Source: Moorena sp. SIOASIH (GTDB lineage: Bacteria > Cyanobacteriota > Cyanobacteriia > Cyanobacteriales > Coleofasciculaceae). Taken from it: a DNA stretch of 64,000 nucleotides. The notes below the pieces were generated by a model. It searched no databases. It saw nothing but the letters and a program-made list of their open reading frames with translations, and had not been told where the DNA came from. Both the position numbers and the translations under genes were made by a program. Of this stretch, positions 43,541 to 51,030 are shown one piece after another; the first letter of the stretch is position 1; each line of letters starts with the position of its first letter. The stretch covers positions 124,001-188,000 of the forward strand of contig NZ_JAAHIH010000008.1 in the NCBI RefSeq assembly GCF_010671925.1, in the 5' to 3' direction.

Positions 43541-43865
43541 CGATCCCATGGAATCCCACTGTTTTGATCAGAAATTACCAACCACTCTACCGGTAAGGTG
43601 CGTTCATAACGCACCCTACCAATTCAGGGGGTTTGTGGTTTATTTTTTGCGATCGCATGGAATCCCACTGTTTTGATCAGAAATTACCAACCACTCTACC
43701 GGTAAGGTGCGTTCATAACGCACCCTACCAATTCAGGGGGTTTGTGGTTTATTTTTTGCGATCGCATGGAATCCCACTGTTTTGATCAGAAATTACCAAC
43801 CACTCTACCGGTAAGGTGCGTTATTAACGCACCCTACCAATTAAGCGCATTTGTTGTCTATTTTT
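43541..43865 (+). repeat. Tandem array, 109-bp period, three units
   Basis: Units begin CGATC(C/G)CATGGAATCCCA at 43541, 43650 and 43759. Each has the hairpin GGTGCGTTCATAACGCACC (third unit has TTATTAA). The first unit joins directly to the shortened sixth unit of the 94-bp array. Confidence 0.93.
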
Positions 43866-44137
43866 GCGTAAGTCCTGTTGATGATGAAGCAATTAACTTA
43901 TGTTTTATGGACTATAAGGATTAATTATACCATTTTTGAAACGTAATACCACAGTTAATTAGCCCTTCAACCATCAGGAATTAGTGCTAGTGAATACCGA
44001 ATTGGAGAGCATCAATCCCAGCCAGGGAACTTGCTAGAAATAGTCTAGGATCATATATAACGTCATAATTGACCAAAACCTGGTCATTTTGTCAAATACT
44101 TGTTACGATTCTTCATTAAAGGTCAGATAGGTTAACG

Positions 44138-44151
44138 GTTGATACATTTAC
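44138..44151 (+). promoter_or_regulatory. Possible NtcA site upstream of nblA
   Basis: GTTGATACATTTAC fits GTT-N8-TAC, one base from the NtcA consensus GTA-N8-TAC. It lies 75 bp before the nblA start, and nblA is a known nitrogen-starvation gene. No convincing -10 box at the correct distance was found. Confidence 0.3.
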
Positions 44152-44225
44152 CGATACCTAGGCTGATCAAAACTAGGGCTGCTGTAGCCAGCCATTACCA
44201 TGATTAGTTTTTAAGGAGCTCAACT

Positions 44226-44402
44226 ATGTCTAAACCAGTAGAACTTTCCCTGGAACAAAAATTTAACCTGCGGTCCTTTGAATCTCAGGTCCAGAAAATG
44301 AGCCGTGAGCAAGCTCAGGAATTCCTAATCAAACTCTATGAGCAAATGATGATGCGTGAAACAATGTACAAAGAAGTCCTAAAACACGAGTGGGGATTAT
44401 AG
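44226..44402 (+). CDS. nblA: Phycobilisome degradation protein NblA
   Basis: A 58-residue protein, too short for most gene callers' cutoffs: MSKPVELSLEQKFNLRSFES then QVQKMSREQAQEFLIKLYEQ, ending KEVLKHEWGL. This is the standard NblA sequence pattern (LSLEQ(Q/K)F, SREQAQ(E/D)FL, LY(E/K)QM(M/L)). NblA binds phycobiliproteins and brings them to the ClpC protease during nitrogen or sulfur starvation. An AAGGAGC ribosome-binding site sits 7 bases before the ATG. It stands alone, behind the tandem arrays. Confidence 0.93.
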   Translation: MSKPVELSLEQKFNLRSFESQVQKMSREQAQEFLIKLYEQMMMRETMYKEVLKHEWGL

Positions 44403-44759
44403 CTAAAGCCCTAGTCTGATTGTTATTAGCCTTAATTGAGCCGCGACCTCCTTCTCTTGCTCAATTCCGTAGGTAGGAAAGGAGCTGGGGATGCTGGGGC
44501 GTCAACTGGAATTATATTAAGATTTAATTAAAATTAAAATTAATTGATTGAATTGAACTTATTGTTAACTAATATCAGCGTAAGTATTATCGCCGAAGGC
44601 TTGCTTACAGGAAATAGGATTGGGAATAATCCAATTCAGTATAGGGAAGCCAGGATGAATAGTTTATAGATTTATATAAAATAATCCCAAACTAGACAAA
44701 GTAATTGTAAATTGTTCTAGTCTGAAAGAAACTCTAAGCAAAAGCCATCCTCCCTGCAT
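44403..44759. other. nblA-usp spacer
   Basis: AT-rich with TTAATTAAAATTAAAATTAATTGATTGAATTG near 44520-44550, possibly promoter of the stress-protein gene. No gene or repeat of the dispersed families. Confidence 0.5.
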
Positions 44760-45638
44760 ATGTTTCAGCATTGCCTCATCTGCACCGATTTCTCCGACGG
44801 TTTATATCGGCTAGTGGAGTTTGTCCCCAGTTTAGCGGCTGGTGGGCTCAAGAAAATCATCTTCTGCAACTTTGTTGCGCTTTGGGAAGAGGGAGAAATA
44901 CCTCGCATTGATGAAGAAGGAATAGAACAAGCTCGCCGCCGCTTGGAAAAGGGTTTGACCAATATACCTGAAGGGGTAGAGGTTCACATCGAAGTGATGT
45001 CAGGTCGTCCTAGTGACAGTATTCCTAAAATCGCCAAACGTTACCATGCTGATGTCATCCTGATTGGCACGCCAGTGCGCAGCTTATTACAAGAAAAGCT
45101 TTTCGGTAGCACTACAGCAACCTTGACCAAGGAATGTAGTACACCATTGCTAATGCTGCGACCACAACTGATTTCAGCTTACACCTGCGAAGAACTCGAT
45201 CTACGCTGCAAACATCTATTCCGGTATTTGCTAATTCCCTATGACGGCACTGCAGCGTCGAACTATGCCTTGGAAAGGGTCAAAGAGTATGCTAAACAAG
45301 CACCAGATAACTCACTTAAGCAGTGTATGCTGTTGTGGGTAGTCAGCGAAGGGGGGCGCAGAGAATTATCTAAGGAGCCTCAGCTACAACAAGCTCAAGA
45401 CAAGCTAGAACCAGTAAAAGCAGAGTTAGAAGAGCTGGGCTTACAGGTCAATACGGACGTGCGAGTGGGCAATCCCCGTGAAGAGATTTTAGACACAGCC
45501 TTAGAATTTGATATTACTGCGATCGCAATCTCTTCCGATCACAAAGGGAAATTCTTAGATTGGTCAGTGCGTAGCTTAGCCGGTGATTTAATGCGCAGCA
45601 GCTGGCACCCTGTTCTATTCTTTCCACCACAAAGCTAG
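44760..45638 (+). CDS. Universal stress protein, two UspA domains
   Basis: 292 residues. First Usp domain ~1-135: CLICTDFSDGLYRLVEFVPS, DVILIGTPVRSLLQEKLFGS and TLTKECSTPLLMLRP; second ~155-290: YLLIPYDGTAASNYALERVK, VRVGNPREEILDTALEF and DHKGKFLDWSVRSLAGDLMR. The nucleotide-binding G-x2-G-x9-GS/T motif is only partly present in each, so ATP binding is uncertain. Cytoplasmic. It follows nblA by 357 bp, and both are stress-linked, but co-transcription is not shown. Confidence 0.88.
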   Translation: MFQHCLICTDFSDGLYRLVEFVPSLAAGGLKKIIFCNFVALWEEGEIPRIDEEGIEQARRRLEKGLTNIPEGVEVHIEVMSGRPSDSIPKIAKRYHADVILIGTPVRSLLQEKLFGSTTATLTKECSTPLLMLRPQLISAYTCEELDLRCKHLFRYLLIPYDGTAASNYALERVKEYAKQAPDNSLKQCMLLWVVSEGGRRELSKEPQLQQAQDKLEPVKAELEELGLQVNTDVRVGNPREEILDTALEFDITAIAISSDHKGKFLDWSVRSLAGDLMRSSWHPVLFFPPQS

Positions 45639-45648
45639 GGATGGAGAG

Positions 45649-45755
45649 TATAGCGCTACGCTTAGGGTCAGAAGTCAGAAGTCAGAAGTCAGAAGTAAGC
45701 TATGACTAAGTTTCTCAGAAGAGGAATGTCAAACATCTGAATGGGTAGTGCTATA
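45649..45755. repeat. 107-bp MITE-like repeat (TATAGC ends), copy 3
   Basis: Ends TATAGCGCTACGC and GGGTAGTGCTATA. Same length and ungapped alignment as 10854-10960, with the inner AAGTCAG repeats and AAGTAAGCTATGACTAAGTT in common. Confidence 0.85.
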
Positions 45756-45824
45756 TAGGGTTTTATCGGGAGTTCTAATAAAATAAAGCCGTTCCACTTT
45801 GATAGTGAATAATCAATTCCTAAT

Positions 45825-47066
45825 ATGATCAGAAAGATTAGTGGTTGGCGAAAATTACTAGTGGTGTGCATCTCTGTGGCGCTAGCTTTTACAGCTTTTC
45901 CTGCGCCATCTTATGCTACTAGTCCTGCGATCGCTCAATTTACCCCATCGTCTCGTTTAGAAAACATCTCATTTGAGAACCAAGTAAAATTTCAACTTGC
46001 TGCGGCTACAGACAATTGCCGCAAAGTGGTGACTAGAGGCAGTGATCTCAATGTCCGCAGTGGACCCGGTAGCAATTACCGGATTATCGGTTTAGTCAAA
46101 AACGGGTCTGAGGTTACCCTTGAGCAAATAGTCAACCAAGACTGGGCAAAAATTTCTTCTCCCTTGTCAGGTTATATTTCTCAGCAGTATCTCCAATCCT
46201 GTCCACCACCACCTAAGCAGGAATGTCGAATAGTTTCTACCAATACTGGCAGGGGTCTGAATGTACGTCAGAGTCCTGGTGGTAAGATTATTGGTGACTT
46301 GGACAATGGCGCTCAAATCACTATCGTCAATAGCAGTACTAATGCTTGGGTACAGGTTGTCTCTCCCCAAAAGGGTTATGTTTCCGACCGGTATCTTAAA
46401 CCCTGTCCACCACCTCCTCCCAAAGAAGAATGTCGTCTAGTATCGACTAATGGTAACCCGCTAAATGTGCGTGCGACCCCTGGTGGTACGATTGTCGGTG
46501 TTGTAGAAAATGGTACTAAAATCACTATCAAGGGTACTAGCACTGATGCTTGGGTACCGATTGTTTCTCCCCAGAAAGGTTATGTGTCTGAGCGGTATCT
46601 TCAACCCTGTCCCACTGTCAAAAAAGAGTGTGGTACAGTTAGCACTAGTGGTAGTGATCTGATAGTGCGTTCAACCCCTGGTGGTCCCAGTATCGGTACA
46701 TTAAAAAATGGTACCGAGGTCAAGATTGAGAGTATACGTGCAGATGGCTGGCTGAAGATTTCAGAACCCATAATCGGTTATGTGTCTGGCAAGTATGTTA
46801 AAATAAAACCTTGTCCAACACCACCACCATCTGAAGAGGATTGTCGGCAAGTTTCAGCACCACAGGGTTTAAATGTGCGCAAAGCACCGTCAAATGATGC
46901 CGAGATTATTGGAATTATCGCTGATGGTTCTAAGGTAACGATTGTTAATCGTGGTAGTAATGGCTGGGTTCCTATTTCTGCGCCCTTACAAGGTTATGTT
47001 ACTGGCAAGTATCTGATCTATTGTCCTGAGTCTAAGCCAGAAGAGCCGTCAGGACCAGTAGGTTAA
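45825..47066 (+). CDS. Secreted protein with five SH3b domains
   Basis: 413 residues. Signal peptide (LLVVCISVALAFTAFPAPSYA), a short spacer, then five bacterial SH3 (SH3_3) repeats of ~65 residues, each opening C(R/G)xV and closing with GYVSxKYL and a CPPP-type linker: SDLNVRSGPGSNYRI; RGLNVRQSPGGKI; NPLNVRATPGGTI; SDLIVRSTPGGPS; QGLNVRKAPSNDA. Such domains bind peptidoglycan or other surface components. Each repeat has two cysteines, probably disulfide-linked. No catalytic domain is fused. Upstream is the 107-bp MITE. Confidence 0.92.
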   Translation: MIRKISGWRKLLVVCISVALAFTAFPAPSYATSPAIAQFTPSSRLENISFENQVKFQLAAATDNCRKVVTRGSDLNVRSGPGSNYRIIGLVKNGSEVTLEQIVNQDWAKISSPLSGYISQQYLQSCPPPPKQECRIVSTNTGRGLNVRQSPGGKIIGDLDNGAQITIVNSSTNAWVQVVSPQKGYVSDRYLKPCPPPPPKEECRLVSTNGNPLNVRATPGGTIVGVVENGTKITIKGTSTDAWVPIVSPQKGYVSERYLQPCPTVKKECGTVSTSGSDLIVRSTPGGPSIGTLKNGTEVKIESIRADGWLKISEPIIGYVSGKYVKIKPCPTPPPSEEDCRQVSAPQGLNVRKAPSNDAEIIGIIADGSKVTIVNRGSNGWVPISAPLQGYVTGKYLIYCPESKPEEPSGPVG

Positions 47067-47085
47067 GCCTTAGATCTAGGTGATA

Positions 47086-47162
47086 TAGCGCTAAGCGCGA
47101 GGCAAAAGGCAAAAGGCAAAAGGCAAAAGATAGTAGGGTGCGTTAATGACGCACCCTACTGT
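47086..47162. repeat. Decayed TATAGC repeat and hairpin after the SH3 gene
   Basis: TATAGCGCTAAGCGC followed by four GGCAAAA units, then AGTAGGGTGCGTTAATGACG / CACCCTACT, a 9-10 bp stem that could be the terminator of the SH3 gene. Confidence 0.55.
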
Positions 47163-47209
47163 TAATAATTGCTGATCTGTAGGTATCGAGGGTACAGTTT
47201 GCTATAGTC

Positions 47210-48196
47210 CTAAGTCCACTTCCGGAAAAATGTATTGTCTTGCCAAGCAGAAGCTGTGCGTGCTTCAATAGCAGTCATTTGTGCTGAACTCAAGGATTGA
47301 AATGCTTGGGCTACTTTAAAATTGGATTCTAATTGCTTGACAGATTCGGCAGCAATAATACAAGAATGTACTCCCTCCAGAGAGAGCACATAACCCATGG
47401 CTTGCTCCATTCCATCTAAGACACCATTTTTGAATAACTTGCCATAAGCTGGAACTTTCATAGCAATCACTCCTACATTTTTATCTCGCGCCACTGGTAA
47501 AACAGTTTTGGCAAAAGGACGAGGATGGTGAACATCTGCCGCATTGAGAGAAATTAAGGTAGTATCAAAGGGATAGCGCCGCAACCCTTCTGCAATCACA
47601 TCCGGTTCATGGTGTCCGGTAATGCCTAAATAGTTCACAATTCCTTGTTCTTTTGCTTCTTCAAAGGCTTTTATAGCGCCATTGGGACTAAAAATTTGAT
47701 CTAAAGTTTCGTGAAAAGACACGTGATGTAATTGCCATAAATCGATAGAATCAGTTTGAAGGCGTTTAAGCGATCGCTCTAACTCTCGCCAAGCCCCATC
47801 TCGATCTCGTTGTGCTGTTTTTGTTGCTAAAAATAGATTAGATCTATAAGGGGGTAATACCTTACCCATATAGTTTTCGCTGGGGCCATAACTAGCTGCC
47901 GTATCAAAATAACGAATTCCAAACTGTAACGCCGCTTCAATTTGGGCGACAGCATCAGCTTCTCGATTCATCTTCGACAAAGGCGTTTGTCCTGCACCTC
48001 CCAAGCCAAAGATTGGAACTTTCACCCCCGTTTTCCCTAACACTCTTTCTGGCATTGTAGCTGCTGTTGGCAGTTGAATAGCTGCTTTTGCTGACAGTTG
48101 AGACTGCTGTTGATGCCATGCTGCACTTCCAACAATACCACCCGCAGCAGCAACACTGGTCACGATAAACTTACGTCGAGTTGTTTTGGGTGTCAT
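47210..48196 (-). CDS. Aldo/keto reductase with Tat signal peptide
   Basis: 328 residues. N-terminal TTRRKFIVTSVAAAGGIVGS is a twin-arginine signal. The barrel follows with the catalytic tetrad readable: FDTAASYGPSENYMG (Asp and Tyr), LATKTAQ (Lys), LWQLHHV (His). Also GLGGAGQTP at the start and VGVIAMKVPAYG near the end. NADPH-dependent aldehyde/ketone reductase; the exported Tat-type members are widespread in cyanobacteria. Substrate unknown. Confidence 0.9.
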   Translation of the reverse strand: MTPKTTRRKFIVTSVAAAGGIVGSAAWHQQQSQLSAKAAIQLPTAATMPERVLGKTGVKVPIFGLGGAGQTPLSKMNREADAVAQIEAALQFGIRYFDTAASYGPSENYMGKVLPPYRSNLFLATKTAQRDRDGAWRELERSLKRLQTDSIDLWQLHHVSFHETLDQIFSPNGAIKAFEEAKEQGIVNYLGITGHHEPDVIAEGLRRYPFDTTLISLNAADVHHPRPFAKTVLPVARDKNVGVIAMKVPAYGKLFKNGVLDGMEQAMGYVLSLEGVHSCIIAAESVKQLESNFKVAQAFQSLSSAQMTAIEARTASAWQDNTFFRKWT

Positions 48197-48373
48197 CGCT
48201 CGCCTATTCTACATTAGCTTCGCCCATATTTTAGCGTGGTTTCTGCAACCTAAGCATTCAGCTGAATGCTTAGGTATTAACGTTACGGAAATTACCTCGA
48301 TGTTGAGTCTAGACGAATCAGATATTATCTTCTATAATAGCTGTCTATCTGTATGTTTATTCGAGAAGTTAAG

Positions 48374-48505
48374 ATGACTTCACCGACTGCAACAATACTG
48401 CTGTATTGTCCCGATCAACAAGGACTTGTGGCCAAGATTGCTAACTTGATATATTCCAATGGTGGAAACATTATCCACGCCGATAAACATACAGATTTGG
48501 CAACT
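48374..48505 (+). pseudogene. purU: N-terminal fragment of formyltetrahydrofolate deformylase (purU)
   Basis: MTSPTATILLYCPDQQGLVA and KIANLIYSNGGNIIHADKHT with DLATG are the ACT domain of PurU. After residue ~44 the frame continues with unrelated, repeat-type codons (IKSEKKN) to a stop at 48619. The catalytic formyltransferase-like domain of ~230 residues is absent. A full purU could exist elsewhere in the genome. Confidence 0.75.
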
Positions 48506-48722
48506 GGAATTAAATCAGAAAAAAAAAACTTAAACTCTTGTCCATGTTTTGATGCAGCACCTCCCTATCAGCGACTGCATTGCTTTATGATAACACTAAA
48601 AACTCCTCGGATATATTGACACTGTTCCCTATTCCCTATTCCCTGTTCCCTTTTTATATTAATCTTATGTTTACCTATCAAATAAAAATACTATATACTC
48701 AAAGTATCTGACGGAATTTTAG

Positions 48723-49544
48723 ATGGACTTTAACTCAGGGCGTCAAGGGTTTTACACAGAAACAAATCAGCCAGATGACCAAATTCATTTGGCAAAAGCA
48801 GCGCTTTATATCGCTCAGGAAGAATACCCGGATCTGGCTATTGATGATTACCTAAATGCCTTAGATGTGATGGCATCTGAAGTAGAGGAGCGTTTGCCGG
48901 AGCAACGCTATCCCCTGCGAGTGATTAAAACTCTGAATCAGTATTTATATGATGACCTAGGATATTCGGGTAATAGGAGTGATTACTATGATCCCCGTAA
49001 TAGTTTTCTCAATCAGGTCATTGATCGGCGCACAGGTATTCCGATTAGCCTTTCGGTGGTATACCTGGAAGTGGCTCGACGCCTTGATTTTCCTATGGTT
49101 GGTATTGGGATGCCAGGGCATTTCCTAATTCGCCCACAGTTTGAACAGGTGGGGATCTTTGTAGATGCTTTCGATGGCGGTGAGATTTTATTTCAACAAG
49201 ACTGCGAGGAACGACTAACCCAAATTTATGGTCATCCGGTAACCCTACAACCACGTTTCCTAGCACCGGTTAGTAATCGGCAGCTGTTGGCACGGATGCT
49301 CATGAATCTTAAATTAATTTATCTCAATCGCCACGACTTACCTAGAGCGCTAGCCGCAGTTGAGCGCATGTTGTTATTGTTTCCTAATACACCGGTAGAA
49401 CTCCGGGATCGGGGGCTGATTTACTCCGAGTTGGGATATTTATCACAAGCATGCCAGGATTTGGAACATTATTTGGCAATCTTGCCCCAAGCTGAGGATG
49501 CTGATATCATTCGTCGGTTACTTGAACAGATTGCAAATAGGTAA
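48723..49544 (+). CDS. SirB1-family protein (transglutaminase-like with TPR)
   Basis: 273 residues. Core Transglut_core2: LRVIKTLNQYLYDDLGYSGN, DRRTGIPISLSVVYLEVARR and VGIGMPGHFLIRPQFEQVGI; the C-terminal ~90 residues (LPRALAAVERMLLLFPNTP) are TPR-like. In this family the Cys of the papain-like triad is usually lost or replaced, and I see no clear Cys-His-Asp set here. Role unknown, common across bacteria and cyanobacteria. Confidence 0.88.
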   Translation: MDFNSGRQGFYTETNQPDDQIHLAKAALYIAQEEYPDLAIDDYLNALDVMASEVEERLPEQRYPLRVIKTLNQYLYDDLGYSGNRSDYYDPRNSFLNQVIDRRTGIPISLSVVYLEVARRLDFPMVGIGMPGHFLIRPQFEQVGIFVDAFDGGEILFQQDCEERLTQIYGHPVTLQPRFLAPVSNRQLLARMLMNLKLIYLNRHDLPRALAAVERMLLLFPNTPVELRDRGLIYSELGYLSQACQDLEHYLAILPQAEDADIIRRLLEQIANR

Positions 49545-49594
49545 AGGCTTCTATGCATGGGCTTGACTAATCACCAATGCCTAATCCCTAATCC

Positions 49595-50110
49595 CTAATG
49601 ACTACACTCACGTCGGTAAATCTCCTCTGCTACTAACTTAAGGCGTCTGAGTTGGGCTTTCATATCATTCTGAGTCCATTGGGCAGCAAAGCTGTTGAAT
49701 CCCCAGCTAACGATGGGGTTGGGAATTTCAAATTCAAAACGGTTGACCAAACGGGTGCCTTGTTCAGCTGGCTGACACTCCCAGCGGTCTCGTCCTTTGA
49801 AAAAACCCTGGAACTGCCAAACCACTAACCCTGGCTTGCGGTCGATAACCACACTCTTGAGAGTGGGCTGCAACCAGGGAATGTTAATAATAAACCGCGA
49901 GCGACTCCCGACATCAGTACTCCACTGTCCCACTGATTCACAACGCAAAATCGGGTTGAGCCAGCGATGCATTAAGCTCTGGTCAGTGATACAGCGCTCG
50001 ACAATGGTGGCGCTCGCATTAATTTTAATGGATTGTTCAAAAATTTGGGCGTTTTGCATGTAAAATTTCGACATTATTGGACTATCTTGATTACGGTGGC
50101 AGCTAGCCAC
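49595..50110 (-). CDS. SRPBCC-family protein (polyketide cyclase-like)
   Basis: 171 residues, or 159 from MSKFYMQNAQI. The START-like fold pattern: EQSIKINASATIVERCITDQ, LMHRWLNPILRCE, VWQFQGFFKGRDRWECQPAE and a long C-terminal helix FNSFAAQWTQNDMKAQLRRL. Cyanobacterial members of this group bind lipophilic ligands; none is known for this one. Multiple in-frame Met codons make the start unsure. Confidence 0.85.
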   Translation of the reverse strand: MASCHRNQDSPIMSKFYMQNAQIFEQSIKINASATIVERCITDQSLMHRWLNPILRCESVGQWSTDVGSRSRFIINIPWLQPTLKSVVIDRKPGLVVWQFQGFFKGRDRWECQPAEQGTRLVNRFEFEIPNPIVSWGFNSFAAQWTQNDMKAQLRRLKLVAEEIYRRECSH

Positions 50111-50504
50111 ACTACCAGACCACTAGAGTTGTGAGGAGGAAAAATTAATCAAGACTTGATTTTTGTACATCAATTGGCTCTAAATATAAGGGTTACGTCT
50201 TGAGTGACTGACAAACCTACCAAAAAATCTTTCAGCTCCCGAGTGTCCGACGTCACATCGGGGGAAATGCCGATTCAACACTCCATCAAGTTACCCAGCC
50301 TAATTTAGGGAGTAAGACCCCCTAAGCTAACTAGTTGACTGCGTCGGCAACTATGGGTAAATTCTATCAGCACTCCTGGGTCAAGATTTGTCAGTTAGGC
50401 AAGATAAAGCCACATCTGTGGAAAATTTGAGGAGTAAAACGTTCTCCATGAACATCTCAACCTTTACTTTTAAATGTTCTCGTCGTACCTTCTGCTCAAG
50501 GTTC
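50111..50504. other. Spacer upstream of structured RNA
   Basis: No gene. Short GC-mixed sequence; promoters for the RNA may lie here. Confidence 0.5.
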
Positions 50505-51025
50505 TTTTCAGTCAGCACCCTCCTCTGAAGAGACCAGGCGTAGATAGCCTGCCTTCAGGTAGCTGACCAGCCTAAGACCTTGACCGAAGGGGTTGCCCTC
50601 CAGGTTTTGGGTCTACGTTGTTGGCAAGTGTTAAAGTTCCTACCTTGGGGTACTTTGCCCGCTCCAAGCTCTAGAACCGAGTCGTTAAACAGTTAGACCA
50701 GGGGTCAGACAGTGCGGTTCGGAAAGTACCGACCAACAACGTTGGCCAGGCAAACCTTACCTTGTGCAGAATCGGCGATTCCGGCTTTAACTGGAAAGCA
50801 CAACAACTGCACCTCTTGTTGTCCAGCTCTTTTTGGGACGGCAGGCTATACCGCAGCGTCGCGGTTCCTCTGGGGTCACCAGAGGCGCAGCTTCCCCGCT
50901 CCCAAACTTATCTAGTTGAGACGATAATACCGTGCTCCTCACCAGACCACAGTAGTCACAAGGAACTTAAGGAACTTAAGAAACTTAGGGTTGCCTGTGA
51001 CATTGGACAATTTAAGTAAGAACAA
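50505..51025 (+). ncRNA. Predicted structured RNA of unknown class (or long structured leader of the MscS gene)
   Basis: Several long, mostly nested complementary segments. Hairpin set 1: GTCAGC 511-516/GCTGAC 562-567, CTGAAG 525-530/CTTCAG 553-558, AGGC 536-539/GCCT 547-550 (add 50000). Set 2, nested: ACGTTGTTGG 615-624 with CCAACAACGT 733-742; GGTACTTT 649-656 with AAAGTACC 723-730; GAACCG 674-679 with CGGTTC 715-720. Later hairpins: ACAACAA 800-806/TTGTTGT 816-822 and CCTCTGG 867-873/CCAGAGG 879-885. GC content and codon patterns do not support a protein; the small frames here have no features. Size and position just before a start codon recall IscB-associated omega RNA (HEARO), but no iscB is present. 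Edges are approximate. Confidence 0.6.
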
Positions 51026-51030
51026 AGACT

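Larger units (their letters stand above)
42874..44225. other. 1.35-kb spacer between polA and nblA, mostly tandem arrays
   Basis: Two abutting tandem arrays (94-bp and 109-bp periods) followed by about 360 bp that should contain the nblA promoter. No gene. Confidence 0.7.

Noticed and set aside
43019..43865. Possible CRISPR array
   Set aside because: Whole units of 94 and 109 bp are repeated without unique spacers, and no cas genes are present.
50712..51019. Two overlapping small frames (67 and 85 codons)
   Set aside because: They fall on the stems of the predicted structured RNA and share no protein features.
50505..51025. tmRNA, RNase P RNA or group I/II intron
   Set aside because: The conserved GAGGAAAGTCC, GGGG...TAATGGTTTCGAC, or intron core and domain V sequences are not present.
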